A program made the position numbers and the translations under genes. 64,000 nucleotides of DNA from NCBI GenBank assembly GCA_028571685.1, contig CM053154.1, forward strand, positions 3,891,501 through 3,955,500. The letters are read 5' to 3'. The stretch is from Heterohyrax brucei (Eukaryota > Chordata > Mammalia > Hyracoidea > Procaviidae). The notes under the pieces are model-generated. The model was not told where the DNA came from. It saw nothing but the letters and a program-made list of their open reading frames with translations, and did not search any database. Positions 11,673 to 22,208 of the stretch are shown here, in pieces; the stretch's first letter is position 1, and every line of letters begins with the position of its first letter.

Positions 11673-12560
11673 CAAGTACCCAGGAACCATCTGTGGACTG
11701 GGGATACTGGGACACTAGACTACCTGATGATGACTCACCCCCTGTGTTCCTCCACTGTCCTGCAGGTGGCCATCCTACCTTGTCCTGTTGTCTCACCACA
11801 TTCACACCCCAGAGCATCCCAGGCTGATGACAGCTTACACAGCCCCCGTGTTTATTCCACCGCCTGCCTCCTCCTCCTGATGGCGTGTGTTACGAATTGT
11901 GTGTTTATCACCCCCTTGCGTGTCTAAAAACAATCTTTTTCCAGAATGAGTTTCCTGCTGCCTTTTGGATTATTAAATTTGCACTTTTCCAAGGCAGCAG
12001 TGAAGGGGAATTCAAAGGGGAGGGAGCCTTAGCCAGTGTTCCCAGGCTCCAGTAACAAGTGGGTCTGTTGCTGGAAGTGAAAATTTGCAGGTCATAGTCC
12101 ACTTGATGTACCATTTCATCTAATGCATTTTTATATTATGTACTGAAATGATAACTTATAATGGCTCCAGTAGAAGAGCTATCAAAACGGATCCCGAGAC
12201 GGATGATCTGCGCACGATGCTTGCACCAGGAGCTACGCGGCATTCCTTCCTCGTATCACCCCCCGGTGACTTGAATTGCTCACACTGAAACACAGTGCTA
12301 CCTTGAGGAAAGATGAGGCAGGCTTCCGGTGGTGGCAGAGGTGATGATGCAGGTGAGATAGAGAAGTGAATATTAAACAGTGAAAGAGAAGAGAGCAGTT
12401 GGAGTCATCGTGCAGACCGCTGGTGTCTCCCTCAAATCTGGGGTCAGGAGGAGTTAAGCAGGAGGTCTGACCCGCTATTAAATGTACATCCTGTTCACCT
12501 GCTGCAGACCATGTGGTATTCGGGTTCCTGATGGCATCCAATCACTGCTCGTCCTCTGGT
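11673..12560. other. unassigned intergenic sequence
   Basis: No repeat or exon recognised. The stretch around 12180-12240 has several CpGs but is too short to be a CpG island. Confidence 0.4.
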
Positions 12561-12892
12561 GTGTTGTACCATGATGGCTTCAGCATTTCAAATACCAGTA
12601 GGGTCATACCCAGTGGGCAGTTCCCAGTGAAGGTTCCAGACTAAGACCCTCTTGAAAGAAAGGGTGGTGGTCTACTTTTGAAAATCAGTTAGTGAAAATC
12701 CTGTGACAGCATGGTAGTGCTGAAGGGCGACCCTGCGGGTTGGAAGTTGCTCAGCATGCGTAGCAGACACGACAAAGGACTCAAGCACACGTGCCATTGC
12801 GAAGATGGCAGAGGACAGGACAGCATTTTGTTCTCCTCTGTATGGGGTCAATGTGAGTCATAGCTGACTCACTGTCAGCTAATAGCAACTGC
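12561..12892 (+). mobile_element. internally deleted RTE: 5' UTR joined to 3' tail
   Basis: The first ~210 bp (12561-12770: 'accagtagggtcatacccag', 'gttccagactaagaccc', 'cagttagtgaaaatcctgt') match the 5' leader of the RTE copy at 39640-39860. The last ~110 bp (12780-12892: 'gaagatggcagaggacagga', 'ttgttctcctctgtatgggg', 'tgagtcatagctgactcac') match the RTE 3' end, as at 48800-48911. The approximately 3-kb coding body between them is absent. Such a 5'-plus-3' structure is what a non-autonomous RTE derivative would look like; a simple deletion in one copy is the alternative. Confidence 0.65.
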
Positions 12893-14520
12893 AAGGGGAC
12901 CCCCAAACGGGAGGAAGTAGGGTGTGGTGTGGGAGTGGGTTCTGAGAAGGGACACACCAGAGGCTTAGCTGTGACCTTGTGGGAGCCTAGACTGTCGCCA
13001 CCCTGGTATGGACGCTATCTAGAGCTCTTCCACAATGTCAGATGAAGGCATGGCACTGGAAAGAACACCCTAGTCCCTGTGGTTCCAGCCCTGGCTTGGT
13101 CCCTGTCCTCTGTCTGTGTGACTTCACCAACCATGGAGCAGACTAAGGACTGCCTTCAGCAAGGGGTTCATTCTGAAACATTACAGGTTAAGCATTGAGT
13201 CTGTGAGAGCTGTATTTGCTGGAATGTTTAGTTTCTGATGGTCCTGGGAAGAACTGTTTGTCGCATGGTGTGCCAGGGTGAAGAGAAAATTTGATGCCAG
13301 CCCAGTTTTCAAATATTCCAGAAAAGCTTCACAGAGGGCTGAAAAACTGGCCAGATCCAGTGCGTCTTCAATGCTCCCAGGATTGTGCAGAGGCAAACAT
13401 CGAAGTGTCATGATTGGTGCTGCAGTGTGGTGCCCACAGGGTGCTGTGGGTACACTCATTCTGTCTGAGCAGAGAGGTAAAGCAAATGGGCACACATCAG
13501 GACCTGCTATCCCAGGGCTTGAGCTCTGCTCTGCCGCATACTTGGGATGGGGCTTGCATTTCATCCTCCTTGACATGTAACATGTGATCCATGACATCCA
13601 AAGTCGCTTCTAGGGCTGGCATTCTCTGAGTCTTTAAAGCCACTTGCTCATGGCCTTCCAGCCTCTCCTGTTGGTCAGTCACTGTTTCTATGATGCGGTG
13701 GTCACCTCCAAATTTGCTAAACAAATAACAGTGTTTGCATGGGAGGGAGCTCACTTCTGAACAGTGGGCACTTGAGTTTGCCCAGACTGCCTCCAAACTG
13801 GAACTCAGAGGGCGTAATGGGAAATATGGGAGAAAACACAGACAGTGCCCACCTCAGACACCGTCTCTTGGTCGGGAAATGGTCAGTTGCCCTGGCTGAC
13901 AGCCACCCAGGGTCCTCGGCTGCAGCCAACGTGGAGGTGCCAGGAGGGCACAGCCCCGAGGATGCCTGGACCCATGCCCACCCTGGTTAGTGAGCACCAG
14001 CTGGGAACAGCTGAGGCCCTCCTGGCAGGTTCGGGAGTGCCTTTTTAAGATGAGGCATTCTGCCAGCCCCTAGTGAAATATGCCATTGTCCATCTGTTGC
14101 TCAAATTAAATTTTTTTTCTTTCTTCCCACTGCCAAAAATTTCTCTAAATACTGTCCAGTGGTCTAACCTTGTATTTTGTGGGGAGGGACCTCAATAGAT
14201 TGCTCTCACTTGGGGGGAGCAGTTTGATTTGGAGGTAGGAAGGCCCCTCCCTGTGCACACAGACACATGACTTGAGATAGAGGCTGAGAGTGGCTTCATC
14301 CTTCTCGGATGGTTGGGAGCGTGTCATGACCAGCTGTTTCTTGTCTTAGGTCAACCACGGTCCTCAAAGGTCCTTCTCCTTTGTTTCAGACAAGTCCTTC
14401 TTGTCTCCCTTGGGTCTTAGCAGTGGAGGGGTTGGGGTTTGCTGAGGGATTTTTTGTTATTAATAAGGGCATTTACATATGCATATGATGTACCAACTCC
14501 TGCCCCCCCCCCAAGAAATC
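12893..14520. other. unassigned intergenic sequence
   Basis: About 1.6 kb without a recognised repeat. On the minus strand, 13497-13796 has a 99-codon frame with a charged middle ('ETVTDQQERLEGHEQVALKTQ'), but it has no recognised domain, partner exon or splice context. I treat it as chance or an unidentifiable relic. Confidence 0.4.
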
Positions 14521-14667
14521 TCGCTGCTGGTGGGTGGATTCCCACTCATAGTGACCTTATAGGATAGAGTAGAAGGACTTCACTGGGTTCCCAAGAAGTA
14601 CCTTGTGGATTCTAACTGCCAACCTTTTGGTAAGTAGAGAGTGCTTAACCACTACATCACCAGGACA
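14521..14667 (-). mobile_element. AfroSINE
   Basis: Reversed order is complete: RTE-like tail 'cccactcatagtgacc', 'gatagagtagaaggactt', 'tgggttcccaagaagtacc', B-box complement 'gattctaactgcc', then head 'cttaaccactacatcaccagga'. Short subtype, no long insert. A poly-C run (about 14502-14512) lies just before it. Confidence 0.85.
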
Positions 14668-14705
14668 TCTGCATAACATACATTTTTCTTTATTTATATG
14701 GAAAT

Positions 14706-14888
14706 GTGATGGGTGCAGTAGCTAAGCTGCTAGCTGAAAGGTGGGTGGCTGGAACCCCCAGCTGCATTGCAGAAGAAGGCTGTGGCAGTCTGTTTGTGGC
14801 GGGAGTACAGCCTGGGGACTTCCGGGGCAGCTCTTCTCTGTCCTGCAGGGTCTCTAGGAGGCAGAGTTGACTCGATGGCAGCAAGTTT
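14706..14888 (+). mobile_element. AfroSINE, long subtype
   Basis: Head 'gtgatgggtgcagtagctaag', B-box region 'gctggaaccccc', long-subtype middle (about 14770-14815) and RTE-like tail 'gaggcagagttgactcgatgg'. It lies head-to-head with the preceding minus copy. Confidence 0.75.
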
Positions 14889-15068
14889 GTGTATATTCGT
14901 GTATTATATATTTGTTACGATATATATAGTAAAAAGTGAGGGGTAGAAATAAGACAAAAAGTAAGATTTGGATATTTTGAAATTTAGGAATGTGAATGTA
15001 TATTATTATTACATTATATTTTATATTATTACCTATATTATACATGGTAATAAGTGACATATGCATCA
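14889..15068. repeat. AT-rich low-complexity sequence
   Basis: TA/TTA-rich text (for example 'tattattattacattatat') between two SINEs. No coding content. Confidence 0.6.
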
Positions 15069-15226
15069 TGGAAACTCTGGTAGCGTAGTAGTTAAGGGCT
15101 AACCGAAAGAGAGGCAGTTAGCATCCACTAGGCGCGCTTTGAAAACACTGTGGAGTAGTTGTACTCTGGACCTGTAGAGTTGCTGTGAATCAGAATTGAC
15201 TCTATGGCAAAGGTTTTTCTTTTTTA
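15069..15226 (+). mobile_element. AfroSINE, short subtype
   Basis: Head 'ggaaactctggtagcgtagtagttaag', degenerate B box, then 'ttgaaaacactgtggagtag' and tail 'gttgctgtgaatcagaattgactctatgg', followed by a T-rich end and ACACAC. Confidence 0.85.
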
Positions 15227-15311
15227 ATACACACACAGACATAAATATATACTCATATGTTAATACATTATGCATCTAAGATGTTTTTTCAATATGTCAT
15301 AATATAACTAT

Positions 15312-15469
15312 AAAACCTCTTTGCCATCAAGTCAGTTTTAACTCATAGCGACCCTATCAGACCTGGTAGAAGGTCCTCATGGGCCTTCCAAGGAGCCCCC
15401 AGTGGGCTGAAACTGCTGAGCTTTGGGTTCACAGTCATGGCTCTTAGCCACTGTATCACGGGGCTTTCC
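15312..15469 (-). mobile_element. AfroSINE, short subtype
   Basis: Tail 'aaacctctttgccatcaagtc', 'actcatagcgaccctatcag', 'gccttccaaggagcccccag', then the inverted head 'cttagccactgtatcacggggctttcc'. It is the fourth SINE in under 1 kb. Confidence 0.85.
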
Positions 15470-16029
15470 AGTATACATATGAGATGTTGTAATTAAGGTG
15501 TCTAAAAGGATATGTAATACATATTTTCCTTTTTTCCCAAACCTAAAATAAGAGTCACACATCATATCCTTGAAACTTGGAAAGACATAGATCTTGCTTT
15601 TTGTCCTATTTCTACCCCTCACCTTTTTTTTTCTTTTGTAGCAGATCATATCCTTTGAGTCAGTTATTTCCCTTCTTTTTCTCTTCATGAATATTGGATA
15701 TGCATGAATATTGAATCATCGTGAACATTGCAGGAAGAAGCCCAGTAAGTCTTGCAGAGGTTCCAATGGGCAGGAATTAGCGAAACCCAGAGAAAACACA
15801 AACAAGGGGCTGTTGTCAGCTTTGTGCCAATCTGCCAGGTTGTTCTTTGAAAGGAATTTGTGTGGCCTATTTAAAATTTCAAATTTACTGGCATAAAGGT
15901 GACACCATACCTTTTCTTTAAATTCTGTAGACTGTTCCTGTTGAATAATCTGTAACATCTCTCTTTCAAAAAAAATTATTCTTTCTAAGGGTTTATAGTT
16001 TTTATGTGTTTTTCTCAAAATGTTATTTA
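15470..16029. other. unassigned AT-rich sequence
   Basis: No recognised repeat. Minus-strand frames here are of low complexity and carry no domain. Confidence 0.35.
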
Positions 16030-17030
16030 TGCCATGTCCTGGATGTCTGCTGTCATTCTCCCCTTTCTCCCACTTTCTGTGGACTTAACACACTAGATTT
16101 TTGTTTCTGCTGCTTTGCTTCTGTTTTTTGTCTTTTTTGCTACTTGAAATGGATGCTTAATGTTTGATTTTCAGCCTTCTTACTGTATTTATGTTTGAAT
16201 TTAATGTTAAAATAAAAGTCTTTAAAATTTAAAATATTGATTTAAGGTGATAAATTTTCTACTAAGCATTGCTTTAGCCCCGTCTCATAGGTTTTGGTCA
16301 AGTTTTATTTTCTCATTATCTTCAGTTCAAAATAATTTTAAATTTATGTTGTTATTTATGAGTATGTGGTTTTCTACCAAAGCTGTCAAAGATTTTTAGG
16401 TTATCTTCCTATCATTGATTTCTATCTAAAGTGCACCGGGCTCATCCCCAGGATGATTTTAATCCTGTGAAATCTGCCGAGGCTTGCTTTATGACCCAGC
16501 AGATGGTCTATTTATGTAAATGTTCCATGTACACTTCTCAAGAAAGTGTATCCCAGTGTAACTGAACACAGTGCTCTCGGCGTGCCGTGTAGGTCCAGTT
16601 TGGTGATGCGCGCTTCATCTCTTCTCTGTTCTGACTGGTTTTCGCTCCTTTTATCAGCTACTGCAGAGGTATGTTCAAGTCTTCAGCAATCATTTTAGAT
16701 TTGTTTACTTTTGTCATTTTAGTTATGAAATTTTGTTTCATGAATTTTAAAGCTATATCATTTAGGCACATACACATTGATTGTTGTTATTTCTTTCTGA
16801 TGAACTGACCCTTTTCAATTCTAACACATCCCTGTTTTGAAATCTACATTTTGTTGTATTAAGACATCTATGCTAGCTTTCTTTTGGTTAGAGTTTGCAG
16901 AGTATATGATTTTCTTCTCTTTTACTTTAAAACATTTTGTGCTTTACTGTATTAAATGCATCTCTGAAGTAGCATAAAGTTGAATTTGCTTTGTTTCCAT
17001 TCAGCCTGACAGCCTTTTTTTTTTATTAGG
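16030..17030 (-). mobile_element. old L1 (L1M/HAL1-like) fragment
   Basis: T-rich strand with blocks typical of reversed ancient L1: 'agcattgctttagccccgtctcataggttttgg' region (about 16264-16298), 'cattatcttcagttcaaaataa' region (about 16314-16336), and 'gctagctttcttttggtta' (about 16872-16890). No open frame survives. Confidence 0.5.
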
Positions 17031-17045
17031 AGACTCGATCCATTT

Positions 17046-17240
17046 CCATTTGCCTTCAGGTGGATTCCAACTCACAGCAATCTCTTGCAAAGTAGAGGAG
17101 AGCCACTCCAGTGGGATTTCTTGGTGGTCATCTTTCAGGAAGCAGATGGCCAGTCTTTCTTCTGTGGAGCTGCTAAGTAGGTTTCAACGTCCAGCTCTGA
17201 GGTTAGCGGCTGGTGTTAAGCCACTCACACCACCCAGGCT
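17046..17240 (-). mobile_element. AfroSINE, long subtype
   Basis: Tail 'aggtggattccaactcacag', 'gggatttcttggtggtc', long-subtype block 'gaagcagatggccagtctttcttctg', then 'gttagcggctggtgttaag' and 'caccacccagg' at the head. It abuts the 3' side of the next RTE copy directly. Confidence 0.8.
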
Positions 17241-18990
17241 TTGTCAGATCTGGATCACAGAGACCCAGTGGATGGCAGAAAGATATGCTGCCTGGTCCTG
17301 TGCCGTCCCCTCAATTGTTGCTGTGTTTGAGCTTATTGTCGCAGTCAGTCCGTCAGTCCATCTCACTGAGGGTCTTCCCCTTTTTGGCTGACCCTCTGCT
17401 TAACCAAGGGTGATGTCCTTCTTTGGGGATTGATTCCTCCAGGTAACATGTCCCACGTGTGTGAGATGAAGTCTTGCTGTTCTTGCATCTACTGAGCGTT
17501 CTGTGTATACTTGTGCTAAGGCAGATTGGTCTGTTCTTCTGGCTGCCCGTAGTACCTGAACTACTCCAACAACATTGTAATTCAAACCCATGCTTTCTTC
17601 TGTCTTCCTATTCACTCTCCAGCTGTCACATGCATATGAGGCAGCTTAAAACACCACGGCCTGGGCCAGGCAGATGTTCGTTTTCAATGTTACATCTTTG
17701 CTTTATAACATTTTAGAGAGGTCTACTGGAGTAGGTTTGCCCAATGTGATTCATGGTTTGATTTTTTTCTTTCATGTCTGCTTCCATGGTGCTGATTGTG
17801 GATTCAGGCAAAATTAAATCCTTGAGAACTTCGATATTTTCTCTCTTTATCCTGATACTGCTTATTGGTCCAGTTGTGAAGATTTTTGTTTTCTTGATTT
17901 TGAGGAGCAACCCATACTGAAGGCTGTGGTCTCTGATCTTCATCAGTAAGTGCTTCAAGTCCTCTTCACCTTTAGCAAGCAAGATTGTGTCATCTGCATA
18001 ATGCAAGTTGTTAACGAGTCTTCATCCAATCCTGATGCCATATAGTTCTTCATATGGTCCAGCTTCTTGGATTATTTGCACAGCCTGTAGATTAAATAAG
18101 TATGTTGAAAGGATACAAACATGACATACACTTTCTATTATTTATAAACCATTCATAACCCTTTATTCTGTTTGAATGGCTACCTCTTCTTCCATGTACA
18201 GGTTCCTCGTGAGCACAAGTGTTCTGGAATTCCCATTCTTTTCATTTTCACCCATAATTTGTATTGATCCACACAGCTGAGTGCACTTGTTTAGTCAGTG
18301 TAACAGAGGGAAACATGTTTCTGCTATTCTCTGCTTTCAGCCGAGATCCATCTGACATCAGCAGTGATGTCCCTCGTTCCATGCCCGCTTCTTAAACTGG
18401 CTTGGATTTCTGGAAATCCCTTGTCTATTTGCTGTGGCAGCCATCTTTGCATATCTTCAGTAAAATTTTACTAGTGTATGACAGTGATGATATTGTTTGA
18501 CAGTTTCCACATTCTGTTGAATTACTCTTTTTGTGTGTGTGGAAAGGGCACAAAGATGGATCCCTTCCAGTTCGTTGAATAAGTAGCTGTCTTCCAGATT
18601 TCTTGGCATAGATGAGGCAGCATTTCCAGCCTTCCGTCTGTTTGTCGAAACATCTCAATTGATATTCTGTTAATGCCTGACGCCTTATTTTTTATTATTC
18701 CCTTCAGTTCAACTTGAAATTCTTCCTTAAGTACTGTATGTTCTTGGACATACGCTGACTCCTAAAATGGGTGAATATTGACCAGTTCTTTCTGGTACAT
18801 GGAATCTGTGTGCCCCTTCCATCTTCCGTTGAAGCTTCTTGCATCATTCATTATTTTGCATGTAGAACTGTTCAATATTGTGACTCAAGGCTTGAATTGT
18901 GCCATCAGATTTTTCAGCCTGAGGAATGCTGAGCTTGTCCTTTCTTTTTGGCTTTCTCATGCCGGGTCTTTGTACATTCCATGATAATAT
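17241..18990 (-). mobile_element. RTE (BovB-like) LINE, 5'-truncated
   Basis: Minus-strand RTE covering the 3' end back into the RT region. Recognisable blocks: 'ctcactgagggtcttccc', 'gatgtccttctttgggg', 'tctgtcttcctattcactctccagctgtcac', and much of the polymerase. The open stretch 17713-18006 (minus) still encodes MHYADDTILLAKGEEDLKHLL, with the RT catalytic YADD intact. It is about 1.75 kb long. The extreme 3' tail is missing or replaced where the SINE begins. Confidence 0.85.
17713..18006 (-). pseudogene. RTE reverse-transcriptase fragment with intact YADD motif
   Basis: A 97-codon open fragment of the RTE polymerase ending in unrelated residues after a frameshift. The sequence YADDTILLA near its start is the RT catalytic box (motif C). 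It continues 'DLKHLLMKIRDHSLQYGLLLKIKKTKIFTTGP', which parallels the plus-strand copy at 41356. It is a fragment of an inactive element, not a gene. Confidence 0.8.
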
Positions 18991-19578
18991 TTTGTCTTCT
19001 GAAGCTGTCTTTAAAATCCATTTAGCTTTGTTATGTTGTTTATTCCGTTTGTTTTAGCTACGCGATATTCAGAGGCAAGTTTCAGAGTCTTGTCTGTGTT
19101 AGAATCTAATATGCCACCTTAATATTTGACTTTTATTTGTCCTTAGAGAATTTATGCTTTTGTTAATATACTTAGAAAGATTTTCCTCACTCTAAAATTA
19201 TCCCTATGTTTTCTATGACTGACCGTCTTCTTCTTGAAACTCTTTCTGCTTGACCATCCCAGCTGTTCAGGAGTCTGATTGGATGCCCAAGTTGCTTTTA
19301 AACAACTCTTAGAAATATTCTTTTCACATACTACCAATTTCTGAGTCCTCTTTGTGAATTTCTCATCACAGCGTGGACGCTAAATGTTGCTCTTCATTCA
19401 GTGTCCTCCCTTGTCTCTCTTTTCTTTTGAGGCTTCATGTTATCTCTGGGTCGTCACATGGGAGTGTGTGAACCTGTGGTCCCATTAATGCCTTTTACAT
19501 CAACATAAGCTCTGGACGAGATTTCCAACTGCTTTGTGGATCTCATGGTCAGGGTGTCTTGTTGGTGCTCGATGTGCA
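18991..19578. other. unassigned sequence
   Basis: AT-rich text between two RTE copies. No SINE, RTE or exon signature was seen. Confidence 0.35.
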
Positions 19579-19587
19579 TGTGACCAT

Positions 19588-20996
19588 GCTGTTGTGGTTG
19601 TTAACTGCCGCTGAGTCGGTTCCCACCTCTGGTGACCGATGCACAACAGGACAAAACGCTGCCTTGTCCTGTGCCACGCCCACGGTCATTTTTATGCTAA
19701 GTCCGTTGTAGAAGCCACTGTGTCAGTCCATCTCGATGAGGGTCTTCCTCTGTCTCACTGACCCTGTACTTTACCCAGCATGATGCACCTCTCCTGGGAA
19801 CCGATCTGTCCCGACAACATGTCCAAAGAATGTAAGATGCAGTCTCACCGTACTTGCTTCCAAGGTGCACTCTGGTTGTACTTCTTCCAGAAGAGATCTG
19901 TTTGCTCTTTTAGCAGTCCACAGTACATTCAACATCTCCAGCACCGTAACTCAACAGCATCAGTTCTTTTTCTGTCTTCCTTCTTTATTGTCCAGCTTTT
20001 TCGTGCGTGCGTATGATACGATTGAGAATACCATGGCTTGGATCAGGTACATCTTAGTCTTCAAGGTGACATCTTTACTTTTCTACACTTTAAAGAGGTC
20101 TTTTGCAGAAGACTTCTCCCAACTTAATGTGTCTTTTGGTTATTTCGTGACTGATGCTTCCATGGGTATTGATTGTGGAACCAAGTCAGATGAAATCCTT
20201 GAGAAACTTGATCCTTTATCCATTTATCATGGTGTTGCTTACTGGTCTAGTTGTGAAGATTTTTGTTGTCTTGATGTTGATGTGCAATCCATACTGGAGG
20301 CTGAAGTCTTTGATCTTTGTCAGCAAGTGTTTCAAGCCTCTTCACTTCCAGCAAGCAAGATTGTGTCATCTACATAACACAGATTATTAATGAGTCGTCC
20401 TCCAATCCTAATGCCTCGCCCTTCTTCATATAGTCCAGACTCTCAGATTACTTGCTCGGCATACAGACTGAAAGGTAGGGTGATAGGGTACAACCTCAAG
20501 GCACATCTTTCCTGACTTTAAACCATACAATAGCCCCATGTTCTGTTCGCACGATTGCCTGTTGATTCCTATACAAATTCCTTATACAATTAAGTGTTCT
20601 GCAATTCCCGCTCTCCACAATGTTAGCCATAATTTGTTATGATCCACGCAGTTGAATGCCTTAGCGTAGTCAGTACAACATAGCAAAACATCTTTCTGGT
20701 ATTCTCTGCTTTCAGCCAAGATCCATCTGACATCAGCAACGATATCCCTAGTTCCATGTCCTCTTCCAAATCTGGCTTGAATTTCTGGCAGTTCCCTGTT
20801 GATATACTATTGCAGTGCCTTTGAATGATCTTTTGCAAAATTTTACTTTCATCTTATATTAATGATACTGCTTGATAGTTTCCACGTTTGGTTGGATCAC
20901 CTTTCTTGGGAATAGGTATAAATATGGATTTCTTCCAGTCAGTTGGCCAGGTAGCTGTCCTCCAAATTTCTTGGCAGTTTCACTATTTTATCTGTT
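19588..20996 (-). mobile_element. RTE (BovB-like) LINE, 5'-truncated, with target-site duplication
   Basis: 1409 bp of RTE 3' half in reverse. The 3' terminus (GTTGTGGTTGTTAACTGCCG) is on the left, and the truncated 5' edge lies in the RT region on the right. A perfect 9-bp direct repeat TGTGACCAT flanks it (19579-19587 and 20997-21005), which fixes both ends and shows target-primed insertion. Frames are broken by stops and shifts. Confidence 0.9.
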
Positions 20997-21039
20997 TGTG
21001 ACCATAACTTAGCTTATAAACTCTTCTTGAGTTTGGCAG

Positions 21040-21540
21040 CTCCAGGCCTTCCTGGTCTTGTAACTATCTTCACATGACTCTCCTTTGTCTGTCTTTCTCT
21101 CTGGGCCTCTTCTCCTTTATGGGCACTGCCCAGATGGGCCTGGGATTTACCCTGATCCAGTGTGGTCACATGGTAGCTGACAGCATTTTCAAAGACCCTG
21201 TTTTCAAGCAAGGTCATGTTCATAGGTGCTGGGTTTCTGAGTTACCTATGGCCAAAAAGAGCACAAAATGGGTGGCTTTGAGTTTCAGTAGCTGGAAGTC
21301 CAGGTGATACCATTGACTCTAGGGGAGGGTACTTTCTTGTGGGTAGCCTTGGGCTTTCCTTGGCTTATAGGTTATTCTCACATGATCTTTTCCTGTGTGT
21401 GTGTGTTCAAATGTGAGAGAGAAAGACTGTTTTCTCTTTTTATAAGATGCCATTAAAAGGGTATGGGATTTAGGTCCCACCCTATTTGATATGATCTCAT
21501 AATCATGACAAAAGAAAGTCTCTTATTTCCGAACAAGGTC
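21040..21540 (-). mobile_element. degraded MaLR/MLT1-like LTR fragments
   Basis: Reverse-oriented LTR flavour: 'ctcctttgtctgtctttctctctgggcctcttctcc' region, 'gtggtcacatggtag', then 'ttttataagatgccattaaa', 'ggtcccaccctatttgatatgatctcat'. It may be two different LTRs side by side. Family assignment is uncertain. Confidence 0.35.
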
Positions 21541-21960
21541 AATTTTTTTTTTTCTTACTGTGATTGACTGAAAGTGTAAAATCCAGTTTAAATTTGCATG
21601 CCTGCCTATCTGCAGCTCCTTCTGCTCCCCTTGTCTGGTGACAGCACTCTCCTCCTTTCCATTCTATACATGTCCTGCCCTCTTAACAATCTCCTGTCCT
21701 CTCCTGCCCATCCTCTCCACTCCTCTCTAGAAAGAGGCCAGTAGGACGACATTCTACAGATGCATAGAACCGTAAAGTGCACACACGACATGGTCACCCC
21801 GTGTGCCTGAGTCCAGTCCATTCCTGTCTGAGGAGTTGACCTCAGTTATGATTGATAATCAAGGGCAGCATCAGTCTAGGAGCCATGCTTCCAGGGGCAC
21901 CCCCAGGTCTTTGGACCATCACTTATGGTCTTTTAGTGGAGTTCTCGGGGTGGACCCGTT
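21541..21960 (-). mobile_element. L1 3' end, 5'-truncated
   Basis: Starts with a T run (21541-21553), the reversed poly(A). It continues with the reverse complement of the 3' UTR of the L1 at 10446-11318, for example 'aaatttgcatgcctgcctatctgcagctcc', 'ctctccactcctctctag' and 'gatgcatagaaccgtaaa'. No coding sequence. Confidence 0.65.
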
Positions 21961-22009
21961 TCTAATCTCGTAAGAAATATTTTTGATAACACAATTTTGT
22001 GTTTTCATT

Positions 22010-22208
22010 TGTTGTTATTGTTAAGAGCCATTGAGTTGATTTCAGCTCACAGCAACCCCAGGTGACAGAGTAGAACTCTCCCTTAAGGTTTTCTAGCCTC
22101 CAGTCTTTATGCCAGCAGAGGGCTAGGTCTTTTTCCCACAGAGCTGTTGGGCAGGTTTGAATTGCCAGCCATTGTTACCAGCCAAGGGCCTAACCACTGC
22201 ACCACCAA
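22010..22208 (-). mobile_element. AfroSINE, long subtype
   Basis: Tail 'gagccattgagttgatttcagctcac', 'gacagagtagaactctccc', long middle 'agtctttatgcc...ctaggtctttttccc', B-box complement 'ggtttgaattgcc' and head 'cctaaccactgcaccaccaatg'. Drift in the middle produced CCAGCAGAGGGC (22112-22123), identical to a CTCF core half-site. Confidence 0.85.

Noticed and set aside
13080..13170. MIR-like 'ccagccctggcttgg...gtgtgacttc'
   Set aside because: Too few matching blocks to call.
13497..13796. 99-codon minus-strand frame with a charged, coiled-coil-like middle
   Set aside because: No domain recognised, no splice sites or neighbouring exon, and the frame breaks at once on both sides. Cannot be separated from chance or an unidentifiable processed relic.
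19865..20377. 170-codon plus-strand frame
   Set aside because: It is the antisense shadow of the minus-strand RTE at 19588-20996.
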